DNA of 64,000 nucleotides from Clostridium ragsdalei P11 (GCF_001675165.1 NZ_LROS01000011.1:357466-421465), one strand, 5' to 3'. Numbered from the stretch's first letter, positions 1 through 8,551 are shown. A program made the numbers and translations. The notes: a model not told the origin generated them from the sequence alone.

Positions 1-1807
1 ATTGATTCATTACAGTTTCTAGTTTGGAGAATTGCTGGTAATATTTTTCCTGCTTAGTAGCCATTTTTGTTTTAATATCTTTTATTTTAAGCTGCTGTTC
101 ATATATTTGATCTGGAAGTGTATTTTTTCCTCCAGTTCCTGTAAGAGTAAAGTCGTACTGCTTATTTGCAAAAGAAGTCAGTATAGCACTATTAAAAGTC
201 GTATTTGTATATCCAACATTTTTTTGTAATATCTTTGAAATTCTAGTTAAAATTCCATCTTCTTTATATTGTCCAAGGCTGCTGTCGTATTCTACAGTAC
301 CATCTTTTGCTATAGTATTGGGAATAGCAGATATATTGGTAAACATTTTGGATATTTGGTCACCTTTAGTTGCTATAGCCCTTTTTAATTGTTCTGGGTC
401 AACTATATCAATATGAGAAGGTGTTGTATAGTCTTTAGATGTATCTATACCAAAATTATTACTGCTATAACGACCTAACGAAAGTCCGACATTATTTACT
501 GAAGTAGTAAATGCCGTTGATAAATCATTGAGCATAATTTCAAGATTATCGTCATTTCTAAGAATACCAACTTTAGCTTTAGTTTCCCAAGCTGTAATCT
601 GAGAAGTGGTCATCTGTGATTTTTGTGCATCTGTCAAAGGCTTATAGTCCTTGTTTGGCTTTTCAGTAAGTTTTGTTTGAATATCGTCTACTATACTATT
701 GTATTTATCAATAAATGATTTAATCTTATCATATACCTTACTCGTATCTGACCCAATATTTACTGATGCAGTGCCTTCACTCGATAACATATAACTCATT
801 CCATCTATAGTAAAATTATTAGTAGACTTGCCTGGTTGGGTACCGGTTTCAGAACCTGGAGTGTCTGTAAAATGAACTGACGTACCTCCTGGCACTGTAA
901 TAGTTACATCTGCATTTTGTGAATTTTGAATTGCAGCTGAACCATTAACCTTATAGTTACTTGCACTATCACTAGTAATTTTCCAGTCTCCTGCAGTTAC
1001 AACAAATTGTGTAGTTACCCCATCTTTTGTAACATCTTTAGTAGTCAATCCTGCACCCTTATTTTCAACAGTATCAGTAGAAAATCCAATTATACTGGAA
1101 AGTGAAGCTGAAGTTCCATTTACTATTGTTAAAGTTGAAGATTTACCTGTAGCAGCTGAAGATAAGGTAAACTTTCCAGTAAGTTCACTGAATTTCGCAT
1201 TCACATATCCTGAACTTTGATTATTTATTGCATTAACTAAATCTCCTATTGTAGCTTTTCCATCTGTATTATCCAAAGTGATGTTTATATTTCCATCACC
1301 TACATTTAATATTAATCCAAAAGATTTTTCGGACGTACCTGTTATATCAGTTAATTTTGTAGCAAGTGTATCTCCTGCTGCTAATGTATTAGTTACTCCT
1401 GCACCTTTAGCTAATTGGGCAACTGATACTGTATATTTTCCTGTCTGTGCTCCAACTATTGGAGTAAATGTTGCCACTGATGTATCTACTGTAGACGACC
1501 CATTAGCAGCACTTACAGTAAATGGTGCAAAATTTGATTGTGATAAAATATTCTTATCTGAGGTTCCTGAATCAAAAAAACTACTTTGCAGCTCCTTTAT
1601 GTTCTTAATAATATCTTGATATGCCTCTTGCTTCCACTGCTCAGTCTGCTGTGTTTGCTGGGCCTGGTCAAGTTTTGTCTGTTCCCCTGCCATCATTTTT
1701 TTTACTAATGCATCTACATCAAGACCCGATGCCAAACCCGTTAATCTAATCATATTACCGCCGCCGGCACCAGTAGTACCGGATGCTACTGAACTTACAT
1801 CACTCAC
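1..1807 (-). CDS. fliD: Flagellar hook-associated protein 2 (filament cap) FliD, C-terminus cut by window edge
   Basis: FliD forms the cap at the distal end of the flagellum and helps flagellin polymerise. The reading frame stays open on the minus strand from a GTG at 1807, behind an AGGAGG-type ribosome site, to the window edge (602 codons). An ATG overlapping the GTG would stop at once, so GTG is chosen. The N-terminus carries IRLTGLASGLDVDALVKKMM, the classic FliD_N signature. The visible C-terminus reads KYYQQFSKLETVMNQ, typical of the last residues of the family, so probably only some 10-20 residues are missing. The middle is Ser/Thr/Asn-rich and variable, as usual for cap proteins. It is the last visible gene of the flgM-to-fliD operon and follows its export chaperone gene fliS. 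Confidence 0.93.
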   Translation of the reverse strand, partial: MSDVSSVASGTTGAGGGNMIRLTGLASGLDVDALVKKMMAGEQTKLDQAQQTQQTEQWKQEAYQDIIKNIKELQSSFFDSGTSDKNILSQSNFAPFTVSAANGSSTVDTSVATFTPIVGAQTGKYTVSVAQLAKGAGVTNTLAAGDTLATKLTDITGTSEKSFGLILNVGDGNINITLDNTDGKATIGDLVNAINNQSSGYVNAKFSELTGKFTLSSAATGKSSTLTIVNGTSASLSSIIGFSTDTVENKGAGLTTKDVTKDGVTTQFVVTAGDWKITSDSASNYKVNGSAAIQNSQNADVTITVPGGTSVHFTDTPGSETGTQPGKSTNNFTIDGMSYMLSSEGTASVNIGSDTSKVYDKIKSFIDKYNSIVDDIQTKLTEKPNKDYKPLTDAQKSQMTTSQITAWETKAKVGILRNDDNLEIMLNDLSTAFTTSVNNVGLSLGRYSSNNFGIDTSKDYTTPSHIDIVDPEQLKRAIATKGDQISKMFTNISAIPNTIAKDGTVEYDSSLGQYKEDGILTRISKILQKNVGYTNTTFNSAILTSFANKQYDFTLTGTGGKNTLPDQIYEQQLKIKDIKTKMATKQEKYYQQFSKLETVMNQ

Positions 1808-1829
1808 ATTTATAACCTCCTCTTTTATT

Positions 1830-1930
1830 TAGTTAATAATTAATAGTCTATAGTTAATAGTTATGGATGATTTTCTTACGCTCTGCTTCAGAAAATCTAA
1901 AACTTCCTTAACTCTTAATTATTAACTCTT
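1830..1930. repeat. AT-rich palindrome-type repeat between fliS and fliD
   Basis: The fliS-fliD gap is filled by AT-rich sequence with TTAATAGTTATGGATGATTT and CAGAAAATCTAAAA blocks. The same blocks recur, inverted, at 2450-2525. It looks like a short or decayed relative of the family-1 elements described elsewhere in the window. Confidence 0.5.
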
Positions 1931-1935
1931 AGCTT

Positions 1936-2322
1936 TTACTTGCTTGTTTTAGAAATCTTATAGGCTTCTTCCCATGTGCTTCTAACATCTTCTATTAATG
2001 GAATTACCTCATCCATTATTTTTACATCTTTTTTCATATTTGCGTCTACTAATCTTCTAACTATAAAATCATATACACTCATAAGAGATTGTCCCCATTT
2101 TCCTGCCTTGGAAACATCCAAAGATATCATAAGTTCATTAAATATATTCTGAGTCTTGATTATATTTTCGTGAGCTTTTTTTATATCCCTGTCCATCATC
2201 GCCTGTCTTGCTATTTTTGAAAACTTTGATGCCCCGTCTACCAGCATCAAAAGGAGCTGTTCCTTTGAGGCATAATTTACGCTGTTACTTTTATACGTTT
2301 TATAAGCATTTCCTGCATACAT
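1936..2322 (-). CDS. fliS: Flagellin export chaperone FliS
   Basis: FliS binds the C-terminus of newly made flagellin in the cytoplasm, prevents early polymerisation and delivers it to the flagellar type III export gate. The 128-residue product has the family length. It starts MYAGNAYKTYKSNSV, followed by KEQLLLMLVDGASKF, the typical FliS N-terminus with its Y..Y..N.V motif, and the rest is predicted all-helical. The start has a GGGAGG site 8 bases upstream. It sits directly upstream of fliD, the common order in Firmicutes is fliD-fliS, so here the two are present in reversed order. The gene is flanked by AT-rich palindromic repeats on both sides, unusual inside an operon. Confidence 0.93.
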   Translation of the reverse strand: MYAGNAYKTYKSNSVNYASKEQLLLMLVDGASKFSKIARQAMMDRDIKKAHENIIKTQNIFNELMISLDVSKAGKWGQSLMSVYDFIVRRLVDANMKKDVKIMDEVIPLIEDVRSTWEEAYKISKTSK

Positions 2323-2339
2323 ACAATAAACCTCCCTTT

Positions 2340-2525
2340 TTTAAGTTAAAAATTAATAGTTAAAAGTTAATAATGAATGATATTTTTTCTCCACTATACT
2401 ACGAAAAATCTTAAACTTAAGTTTTTTCAAAGCTTTGCTTAAATAGTTCCATTTTAGATTTTCTGAAGTTTTAACGTAAGAAAATCATCCATAACTATTA
2501 ATTCTTAATTCTTAACTATTAATTA
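2340..2525. repeat. Palindromic AT-rich element between small unknown gene and fliS
   Basis: The left arm (AAGTTAAAAATTAATAGTTA...) and the right arm (ending in AACTATTAATTCTTAATTC... on the plus strand) are imperfect inverted repeats of about 70 bp, with an AAAGCTTTG core. The right arm shares GGATGATTTTCTTACG and CAGAAAATCT (minus strand) with the element at 1830-1930. The AT-rich outer arms match the family-1 elements; the inner part differs. Confidence 0.6.
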
Positions 2526-2825
2526 TTTTTTAACATCTAAAATATTTCCTCTTTCATTATCTATTGAAAGGTTTTCCTTTTCTTCTTTAAATGCTTTTAC
2601 TTCAACTTTTTCCACTTTACTTGCTTCTACAAAAATACGTTTTTTATTTTTGCCCTGTTTGTATTTTGTAAGTTCTGACTTAAAATCTCCCTGATTATTT
2701 TTTTCTTTACCTTTATAATCTTTATTTATAAAAATCCCTGATTTATTATGAACTTTCCCTGCACTTGTAGTTTCTTTTACTCTGCGGCGAACTTCCGGGT
2801 CTACTTTATTTAACCTAAATTCCAT
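2523..2825 (-). CDS. Small basic protein of unknown function in flagellar operon
   Basis: I do not recognise a named family. The 100-residue product is highly charged and Lys-rich, with no signal peptide, no membrane segment and no cysteines. The N-terminus (MEFRLNKVDPEVRRRVKETT) is the most structured-looking part; the rest (KGKEKNNQGDFKSELTKYK, VEKVEVKAFKEEKE) looks disordered. The start is supported by an AGGGGGG site just upstream of the ATG. Its place between flaG and fliS, co-directional with both, suggests a role linked to filament export or assembly, but that is inference from context. The stop lies at the edge of a palindromic repeat. Confidence 0.65.
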   Translation of the reverse strand: MEFRLNKVDPEVRRRVKETTSAGKVHNKSGIFINKDYKGKEKNNQGDFKSELTKYKQGKNKKRIFVEASKVEKVEVKAFKEEKENLSIDNERGNILDVKK

Positions 2826-2855
2826 TAAAATCCCCCCTAGAATAATATCAATGTC

Positions 2856-3152
2856 TTAAACTTTTTTGTCTAGAAAAATTCCAGCCAATTCACAAAGCTT
2901 ATCTACCATATCCACTATACTCTTAGGTGGTATTTCTTGTATTACTTTATTAGTATTATTATCTACTATGCTTACCATTATATCTTTAAATTTTCCATAC
3001 ACTTCATATTTCAAATGAGTAGGCGTATCTTCCATTAACTTGTTTATTTTATCTACAGCTTTTTTTACATCTTTTTCATTTACATTTTCACTATTTGATA
3101 ATTTATTATCTACAGTTTTGTTAACTACATCTTCATTTTGCTGAGTTTGCAA
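2856..3152 (-). CDS. flaG: FlaG family flagellar protein, TTG start inside fliW
   Basis: FlaG-family proteins influence filament length; the biochemical role is poorly known. The C-terminal half carries the family pattern: LKYEVYGKFKDIMVSIVDN, then VIQEIPPKSIVDMVDKL and a final GIFLDKKV. Residues 1-45 are a charged, variable lead. The only start in frame before the upstream stop is TTG at 3152; there is no ATG or GTG and no clear ribosome site, and the next in-frame ATG (residue 41) would cut into the conserved part. The gene overlaps the end of fliW by 28 bases, so translation may be coupled. The poor start and the missing csrA suggest that the native 5' end was lost by deletion. Family assignment is good, start uncertain. 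Confidence 0.8.
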   Translation of the reverse strand: MQTQQNEDVVNKTVDNKLSNSENVNEKDVKKAVDKINKLMEDTPTHLKYEVYGKFKDIMVSIVDNNTNKVIQEIPPKSIVDMVDKLCELAGIFLDKKV

Positions 3153-3499
3153 AACATCACTATGGGAGCTTTTAAATTAACTGTTATATTTTCTAGTTTA
3201 GTACTTAAGTTAACTGTATTTACTACAATAATATCTTTTTTGCTTTTTATATTAAGTTCGCATACCTTAATTTCGTTCAAATCAAATTCATAATTTTTCA
3301 ATACATTAAAGGGTGAAACTACCACAATTCCTATATTAATATCTTCAATAGAATGAAGTATATAAAATAAATTATTTTCCTCTGCAGGAACCAGTATAAA
3401 TTTTCTCAAGTTTTCAAAACCAGGAATGCCTTTTTTAAACATTAGTATATCTTCATTTTCATAGTTTAGTACTCCATGATATTTTGTGTTTAATTTCAT
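3125..3499 (-). CDS. fliW: Flagellar assembly factor FliW, C-terminally shortened
   Basis: FliW binds flagellin and, in B. subtilis, the translational repressor CsrA, so that flagellin synthesis is matched to export. The 124-residue product begins MKLNTKYHGVLNYENEDIL followed by GIPGFENLRKFIL, the classic FliW start, and continues to NITVNLKAPIV. At that point normal FliW proteins go on for about 20-30 further residues; here the frame ends with MFCKLSKMKM, unlike the family, and runs into flaG. The csrA gene that usually follows is not found here or elsewhere in the window. FliW is therefore probably truncated, and whether it still binds CsrA or flagellin is open. It is downstream of flgL, separated by a 265-bp palindromic repeat. 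Confidence 0.85.
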   Translation of the reverse strand: MKLNTKYHGVLNYENEDILMFKKGIPGFENLRKFILVPAEENNLFYILHSIEDINIGIVVVSPFNVLKNYEFDLNEIKVCELNIKSKKDIIVVNTVNLSTKLENITVNLKAPIVMFCKLSKMKM

Positions 3500-3519
3500 T
3501 GTTATCTCCCTCTATGTTT

Positions 3520-3785
3520 AATTAATAGTTAATAGTAAAGAATTAATAGTTAATGTGGATTTTTTTCCGTTACACTATAAAAAATCTTTAATTAAATTTT
3601 TGAAGACTCGTTTTGCTAAAGCAAAACATTACTAAGCGCTGACTTATACAAATTTAAAGATTTTTTGCGACAGCTAAAAATCATCCTTCACTATTAATTT
3701 TTCATTATTAATTCTTAACTTGCAAGGCTTTGCTTCGCATCATTTTATATTAAGTCAAAATTTTATATGTGCAAAAGTTGAGTTA
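3520..3785. repeat. Family-1 palindromic element, copy E (reverse orientation), between flgL and fliW
   Basis: The element carries AATTAATAGTTAATGTGGAT, the conserved core pair AAAAAATCTTTAAT and ATTTAAAGATTTTTTGCGAC, a GTTTTGCTAAAGCAAAAC hairpin between them, and the closing block AAAAATCATCCTTCACTATT. Its right end, GCTTCGCATCATTTTATATT and on to GTGCAAAAGTTGAG, is the reverse complement of the left end of copy F at 63640. It fills the whole gap inside the flagellar operon. Confidence 0.8.
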
Positions 3786-3795
3786 ATAATTACCT

Positions 3796-5763
3796 CTATC
3801 TAATATAATCTAAAAGCGTAGGCTGTATTACTTTTCCACCAGTTTGGAGACATGCCTGATAAACCGTAATAGACGTATAATATTCTATAGTTTTCTCGGT
3901 AATATCTATATCTTCTGTTTTTGAAAGTACTTCTTTTAAGTCAGTTATTGAAGCTGCATTCTGAGTACTCAAATCACTCATTCTCTTTTCTTTTGCACCT
4001 ATCTTTGAGCGAACTTGAAGGACCTTTTTCGAGGCTGCATCTATATCTACAAGATCCTGCCCTATTAATTCTTTCTTTGCATCATTTTCACTATTTGCAT
4101 CTTTTGTCCATACACCATATTTACTTATCGCAGTTCCATCATCATTCTTTACTGTAACTAATACAGCACCTGGTGTAGTACTAGTTATGGGATTATTATT
4201 ACTATCCGTATAACGCATCACTTGTCCTGCTAAATGGTGCTGAACTCTATCCATAAGTGCATTTATACTATCTCCTGAAGTTGTATTATAGTCATTTCCA
4301 TACTGCATTATATCTGATGCTGTTGCATTATAAGTGAGCACTACTCCCTGAGAAATTTCTATGTTTTTATCTGCACCTATGTTTTCCATAGTCATGTTTG
4401 AAAGCTGGGGTGATATATCAGATATATTAGTAGTCATCTTTATGTCACTACCATTTACCATCACTTTTATATTAGTGCCGTCAGTTTGAAAATTAACTTT
4501 TCCCTTTAAACTAGATGATTGTATTTGGTTATTTAAATTACTAACTATATCACTTGCAGTTGAACCTGAGGGAGTTAATTTTACTGGTGTATTTGTTCCG
4601 TCAGTAAAAGTTATATTTTTATCTGTTCCTTGCCAGTTACTCGATGTAAATCCGCTAGAAACTACTTCTGCTGTTCCAAATAAAGTATTTGTCATATCAC
4701 CTACAGTAGTATTAGTCGAATCTATATTTATACTATCGCTGCTATTCGCAGCAGTAAATTTTATACTGCCATCTTCAGCTTTTGATATACTTATTTTTCC
4801 ATTAATTGTAGAATTACTTTTTAACTGACTGCTTAAATCACTAATTACACTGTCTATATCTGTATCTGAGGAACCTACTGTTAATGTAGCCGACGTTCCA
4901 TTTACATTAAAAGCTATATTTTTTCCTGTCCAGTTGCTTAATATAAATCCATTCGATTGTGCTGAAGAAGTTCCAGAAAAAGTTCTGGACATATCACTTA
5001 TATCTGTAGACAGTTTTATATTGTCCGAATTGTTCACAGCTATAAATTTCACATTTCCGTCATTCGTTTTTACTACACTGATTTTATCTGTAAGTCCAGT
5101 TTTTCCTTGTATCTGGCTATTTAAATCCTTGACAACATCATCTATTCCTGAGTATGAAGACTTTAAATCCACCTGGTAATCAGTTCCACCAACATTAAAA
5201 GTTATACTTTTACCTGTCCAATTATTTACGTTAAATCCATTAGACACCACATCAGGAAGATTAGTTACAGCATTTCCATTTTTATCAGCATACTGTAACG
5301 TAACAATTCCATTAGCATCAGTAGTTGTAGTTATTGGTTTTGAAAGTCCTGCAGTTCCTCCAAATATATATTCACCCTGAAAGTTCGTATTAAGTAATGT
5401 AGCAAGCTGCTGCACTTCCTGGCTCACTGCATCATTAATTTTATCTTTTTCATTTTGTGTATAAACTCCACCTGCTTGCTCCAAATTGTTTCTTATATTA
5501 CTAAGTACAGTTCCTATTTGTCCTAAAGTGGTGTCTGTCGTTTCCATCCACGTATTTGCAGTTTTTATATTAGAACCATACTGAGTGGTATAATTCACAG
5601 AACTTTGAAGCTGCATAGCTCTTTCAACATTTATTGGATCATCAGAAGGCTTTGAAAAATTCTTTGTAGAAGATACCTGCTGCTGTATTTTACTTAAATT
5701 TTGAAGATTTCTCTGCATATCTGCTAAAAAATTGTTCGATAGTGTTTTATTCGTTATTCTCAA
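3796..5763 (-). CDS. flgL: Flagellar hook-filament junction protein FlgL with three tandem inserted repeats
   Basis: FlgL (HAP3) joins the hook (via FlgK) to the filament. Residues 1-140 are the flagellin-like N-terminal helices (MRITNKTLSNNFL, FSKPSDDPINVERAMQLQSS, FQGEYIFGGT). The C-terminal helices (about 540-655) contain IDAASKKVLQVRSKIGAKEK and TEKTIEYYTSITVYQACLQT. The product has 655 residues against about 300 for typical FlgL; the excess is a middle region with three tandem units of about 95 residues (roughly 172-265, 267-363, 367-456) of the type NGF..NWTGK...DI..V..DLNSQIQ...DG..KF.A.NSSD. These are likely surface-exposed D2/D3-type domains. Start is TTG at 5763, with AAAGGATG upstream. 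It is followed by fliW and preceded by flgK. Confidence 0.93.
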   Translation of the reverse strand: MRITNKTLSNNFLADMQRNLQNLSKIQQQVSSTKNFSKPSDDPINVERAMQLQSSVNYTTQYGSNIKTANTWMETTDTTLGQIGTVLSNIRNNLEQAGGVYTQNEKDKINDAVSQEVQQLATLLNTNFQGEYIFGGTAGLSKPITTTTDANGIVTLQYADKNGNAVTNLPDVVSNGFNVNNWTGKSITFNVGGTDYQVDLKSSYSGIDDVVKDLNSQIQGKTGLTDKISVVKTNDGNVKFIAVNNSDNIKLSTDISDMSRTFSGTSSAQSNGFILSNWTGKNIAFNVNGTSATLTVGSSDTDIDSVISDLSSQLKSNSTINGKISISKAEDGSIKFTAANSSDSINIDSTNTTVGDMTNTLFGTAEVVSSGFTSSNWQGTDKNITFTDGTNTPVKLTPSGSTASDIVSNLNNQIQSSSLKGKVNFQTDGTNIKVMVNGSDIKMTTNISDISPQLSNMTMENIGADKNIEISQGVVLTYNATASDIMQYGNDYNTTSGDSINALMDRVQHHLAGQVMRYTDSNNNPITSTTPGAVLVTVKNDDGTAISKYGVWTKDANSENDAKKELIGQDLVDIDAASKKVLQVRSKIGAKEKRMSDLSTQNAASITDLKEVLSKTEDIDITEKTIEYYTSITVYQACLQTGGKVIQPTLLDYIR

Positions 5764-5792
5764 AACTAAATCACATCCTTTATTTCAAAGTT

Positions 5793-5862
5793 CAAAGTTC
5801 AAATATCAAAGAAAAAATATAAAAAATATAATTGATATTTGATATTTGATATTTGAACTTTG
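5793..5862. repeat. Perfect 18-bp inverted repeat between flgK and flgL
   Basis: CAAAGTTCAAATATCAAA (5793-5810) and its exact reverse complement (5845-5862) flank a 34-base AT-only-like loop. TTCAAAG is tandemly repeated at the left end and TTGATAT three times at the right end. The hairpin would form in the operon mRNA between flgK and flgL. There is no U-tract that would make it a clear terminator. Confidence 0.75.
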
Positions 5863-5866
5863 TTAC

Positions 5867-7819
5867 CTATCGTTTAAGTTGGTTTATAACTACATCCAAA
5901 AGTTCATCCACTGTGGATATCATCTTTGCATTTGCCTGATAACAGTGCTGAAATTGAATGAGATTTGTCATTTCTTCATCAATTGAAACTCCAGAGTTCG
6001 CCTCTCTAGATTGAATATAGCTTTGACGCTTAACAGATTGCGTATCTACTGTTTGTTTAGCTTCCTGTTCATGGCTACCGACCTTATTTACAAGATCATT
6101 AAAATAGTTATCTAAAGTAGATCCTCCATTTACTTTTCCTATAGAATATACATTGTTTATTGTATTATTTGACGTAAATATATCCTTTAATAAATCACTT
6201 CTATCACTTCTAGGATCTGATGTTCCAGTTGAAGTATCCTTATCAGTATTTATGCTTCCAATATTCATAATACTATTGGCAAGCTGTGCTACAGCTACAG
6301 CTCTATTTCCATCAGTATTAGTGCTTAATGAATTTCCCTTTGAATCATATTTACTATCTACTTTTATTTTAGATGGATCATTCATTATTGCCACATTCAC
6401 TGTTATATTGGCTGCTGTTATATTGTTTTCATCTGCTGCTGAATATTTAGATGAATCTTTTTGATCCGCATTTACAAAGAAATTATTTATTCCGCCCTCT
6501 GCAGAACCATCTGTAGGATTGTCTTTTACCCAGGTGCTGCTTTGACTTATTATTGCATTTACAGAAAGTGCCAGTCCCTTTGCAAATTTATTGAGTTCAT
6601 CTTGATAATCATCTATATCCTTTTGTACTGATGTATAACCTTTGAGTTCACCTGTTGGAGGTTTAAAAAGAGCAAGCTCACTAAAACTTATGGGATCTGT
6701 AGAAGTACCATCTAATTTTCCTCCATCAGCAACTGCTGCTTTGCCTGAAGGATCCTGCCCTCCTGTAACTTTATAAGCAACACCATTTTGATCAGCCCAG
6801 AGCACCCTATTTTCATCCATTTCTTTTTCTTGATCAGATGTCATATTCACATATATGCTTACTTTGTTAGCATCTGTGAGGGTATCTCCTTTTTTATAAT
6901 AATCTACTTTATATTTATATATGGTATTTCCACTACTGTCTTTTGTAACACTATCACTAGAATCCGTTACATTTGTTATACTAGTTATATAGGAAAATGT
7001 CGCTACGTTTGTATCATCCGGATTATCTGTTTGAACTATATTAAGTGGTTTGCCATTTAACAAAGGTGCAGATCCATTATCCTTTTCGACGGAAGCACTA
7101 TTTGAAGTAGTCACATCAATTCCATCAAAGTCTTTATCCGTAATGCTTATTCCAAATTCACTGCTGAGTTGGTCTAAAAGTACATCTCTACTGTCTAAAA
7201 GATCATTTGGATTTTGTCCTGACATCTTTGTATCTTTTATCTGCTGATTTAAATTAGATATCTTTCCCAATATAGTATTTACATTTACCACCACATTTTT
7301 TATTTCTGTATTAGTATTGGTTTTAATATTTGAAATTTGTGAATAAGTGTGGTTTAATTCATTAGTAAGTTGATAGGCCTGCTCTTTCACTGTACTTACG
7401 TTCTGAGATGATGTAGACAGTGACTGCCAGGAACTAAAAAACTTCTGTATAAGTGAGGATATTCCACTGCCTGTTGACCCAGTATCTGTTCCCAGTACGT
7501 TTTCTACCTGACTCAAGTATTTATCACGTGCTTTATACTGTCCACTAGCCCCATTTTCTACCCTTATTTGATAATCCAAAAAACTATCCCTTATTCTCTC
7601 AATGGAGTCTATAGTTACTCCTGTACCGAGCTGTCCTGCACCAGCTGCACTATCCATACTTGGCAGAGTATAGGGCGTTGTGGTTACCATATCTGCCCTC
7701 TGCCTTGAATATCCATCTGTGTTAGCATTTGCTATATTGTGGGATGTTACGTTTATGGCAGTTTGCTGTGCAAAAAGTCCACTTTTTGCCGTATTAAATA
7801 TTGAAAATAACCCAGGCAT
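5867..7819 (-). CDS. flgK: Flagellar hook-associated protein 1 FlgK
   Basis: FlgK (HAP1) is the first junction protein on the hook. The 650-residue product shows the N-terminal rod/hook signature FSIFNTAKSGLFAQQTAINV and SHNIANANTDGYSRQRADMV, the D1 helices up to about residue 190, a Ser/Thr/Asp-rich middle domain (about 230-540), and the C-terminal closing motif SIDEEMTNLIQFQHCYQANA followed by ISTVDELLDVVINQLKR. The ATG has an AAGGAG site 9 bases upstream. It lies just downstream of flgN, its export chaperone, and upstream of flgL, its structural partner, consistent with the sigma-28-type late operon. Confidence 0.96.
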   Translation of the reverse strand: MPGLFSIFNTAKSGLFAQQTAINVTSHNIANANTDGYSRQRADMVTTTPYTLPSMDSAAGAGQLGTGVTIDSIERIRDSFLDYQIRVENGASGQYKARDKYLSQVENVLGTDTGSTGSGISSLIQKFFSSWQSLSTSSQNVSTVKEQAYQLTNELNHTYSQISNIKTNTNTEIKNVVVNVNTILGKISNLNQQIKDTKMSGQNPNDLLDSRDVLLDQLSSEFGISITDKDFDGIDVTTSNSASVEKDNGSAPLLNGKPLNIVQTDNPDDTNVATFSYITSITNVTDSSDSVTKDSSGNTIYKYKVDYYKKGDTLTDANKVSIYVNMTSDQEKEMDENRVLWADQNGVAYKVTGGQDPSGKAAVADGGKLDGTSTDPISFSELALFKPPTGELKGYTSVQKDIDDYQDELNKFAKGLALSVNAIISQSSTWVKDNPTDGSAEGGINNFFVNADQKDSSKYSAADENNITAANITVNVAIMNDPSKIKVDSKYDSKGNSLSTNTDGNRAVAVAQLANSIMNIGSINTDKDTSTGTSDPRSDRSDLLKDIFTSNNTINNVYSIGKVNGGSTLDNYFNDLVNKVGSHEQEAKQTVDTQSVKRQSYIQSREANSGVSIDEEMTNLIQFQHCYQANAKMISTVDELLDVVINQLKR

Positions 7820-7843
7820 TTAATTCAACTCCTTACTTTTTAT

Positions 7844-8251
7844 TTACCTGCTTCTTCCAAAAGCATTATAGGTTTTGGCTTGTTTGTTTGGGTTCAATGC
7901 CCTAAGCATTTGATTTGCAAAACCAAGCCACTGTTTTACAAGTGCTTCATTTGTATCTTTTTGAAATTTCATCTTTTCAAGCAAGTCCACTATATCTAAA
8001 TATACTTTTCCTAATTTTTTATCTCCTGATTCTCTTATAATCTCCCTCATAGGCCTGTCCCCAGTTATCTTCCTTCTTTGAACTTCGAGCCTTGCTACAT
8101 TTCTACTTCTTTCTTCTATGACTTTAACTATTTTATCTAATAAAAACACCTGTCTTTCCACAAGATATTTATTTTGTTCAATTAAAGCTTCATAAAGTGA
8201 TTTAAGCATCTCATATTCTTCTAACATAATCTCAGACAGCTGCAGTTCCAA
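7844..8251 (-). CDS. flgN: FlgN-like export chaperone for hook-associated proteins
   Basis: FlgN chaperones FlgK and FlgL to the export apparatus. The 135-residue product is predicted to be a helical, coiled-coil protein (LSEIMLEEYEMLKSLYEALI, IKVIEERSRNVARLEVQRRK) and ends in a basic tail, KQAKTYNAFGRSR. Sequence similarity within this family is weak, so the call rests on size, helicity and the fixed position between flgM and flgK. The start is TTG at 8251, behind a strong GGGAGGTGA site at the proper distance. Only about 27 bases separate it from flgM and 24 from flgK, indicating one transcript. Confidence 0.85.
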   Translation of the reverse strand: MELQLSEIMLEEYEMLKSLYEALIEQNKYLVERQVFLLDKIVKVIEERSRNVARLEVQRRKITGDRPMREIIRESGDKKLGKVYLDIVDLLEKMKFQKDTNEALVKQWLGFANQMLRALNPNKQAKTYNAFGRSR

Positions 8252-8278
8252 CTACATCACCTCCCAGGTATATAAAAA

Positions 8279-8551
8279 TTATACTTTACCCTTTATATTA
8301 TCTATAATTTTTTGTGCCACAAGCTTAGAATCTACTTTATAAGTTCCATTTGCTACGGACTTTTTTATGCTTTCTACTCTCTCTTTAGAATTTACAAATT
8401 TATCATCTAGGGAATAAGGGCTGAGACTCTTTCCTATAGATGATATGTGAATGGAATCCTTGCTGTTTGATTCACTCTTTAAACTTTTCTCTACATTATT
8501 CCTATTGTAAAAGTTCACCAGCTTACTGGAATTGATCCCATTTATTTTCAT
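8279..8551 (-). CDS. flgM: Anti-sigma-28 factor FlgM
   Basis: FlgM holds the flagellar sigma factor (SigD/FliA) inactive until the hook is complete and FlgM is exported. The 90-residue product has the family pattern: an N-terminal MKINGINSSKLVNFYNRNN, a disordered middle, and the C-terminal sigma-binding helices with DKFVNSKERVESIKKSVANG and YKVDSKLVAQKIIDNI. It is the first gene of the operon and lies 57 bases downstream of the best sigma-28 promoter in the window, so it would be under feedback control by the factor it inhibits. The ATG is preceded by TTAGGGGTG. Confidence 0.93.
   Translation of the reverse strand: MKINGINSSKLVNFYNRNNVEKSLKSESNSKDSIHISSIGKSLSPYSLDDKFVNSKERVESIKKSVANGTYKVDSKLVAQKIIDNIKGKV

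Noticed and set aside
5793..5862. CRISPR-like or direct-repeat array (TTGATAT and TTCAAAG repeats)
   Set aside because: Repeats are only seven bases, number two or three and have no spacers; they are part of an inverted repeat. No CRISPR array or cas gene was seen in the window.
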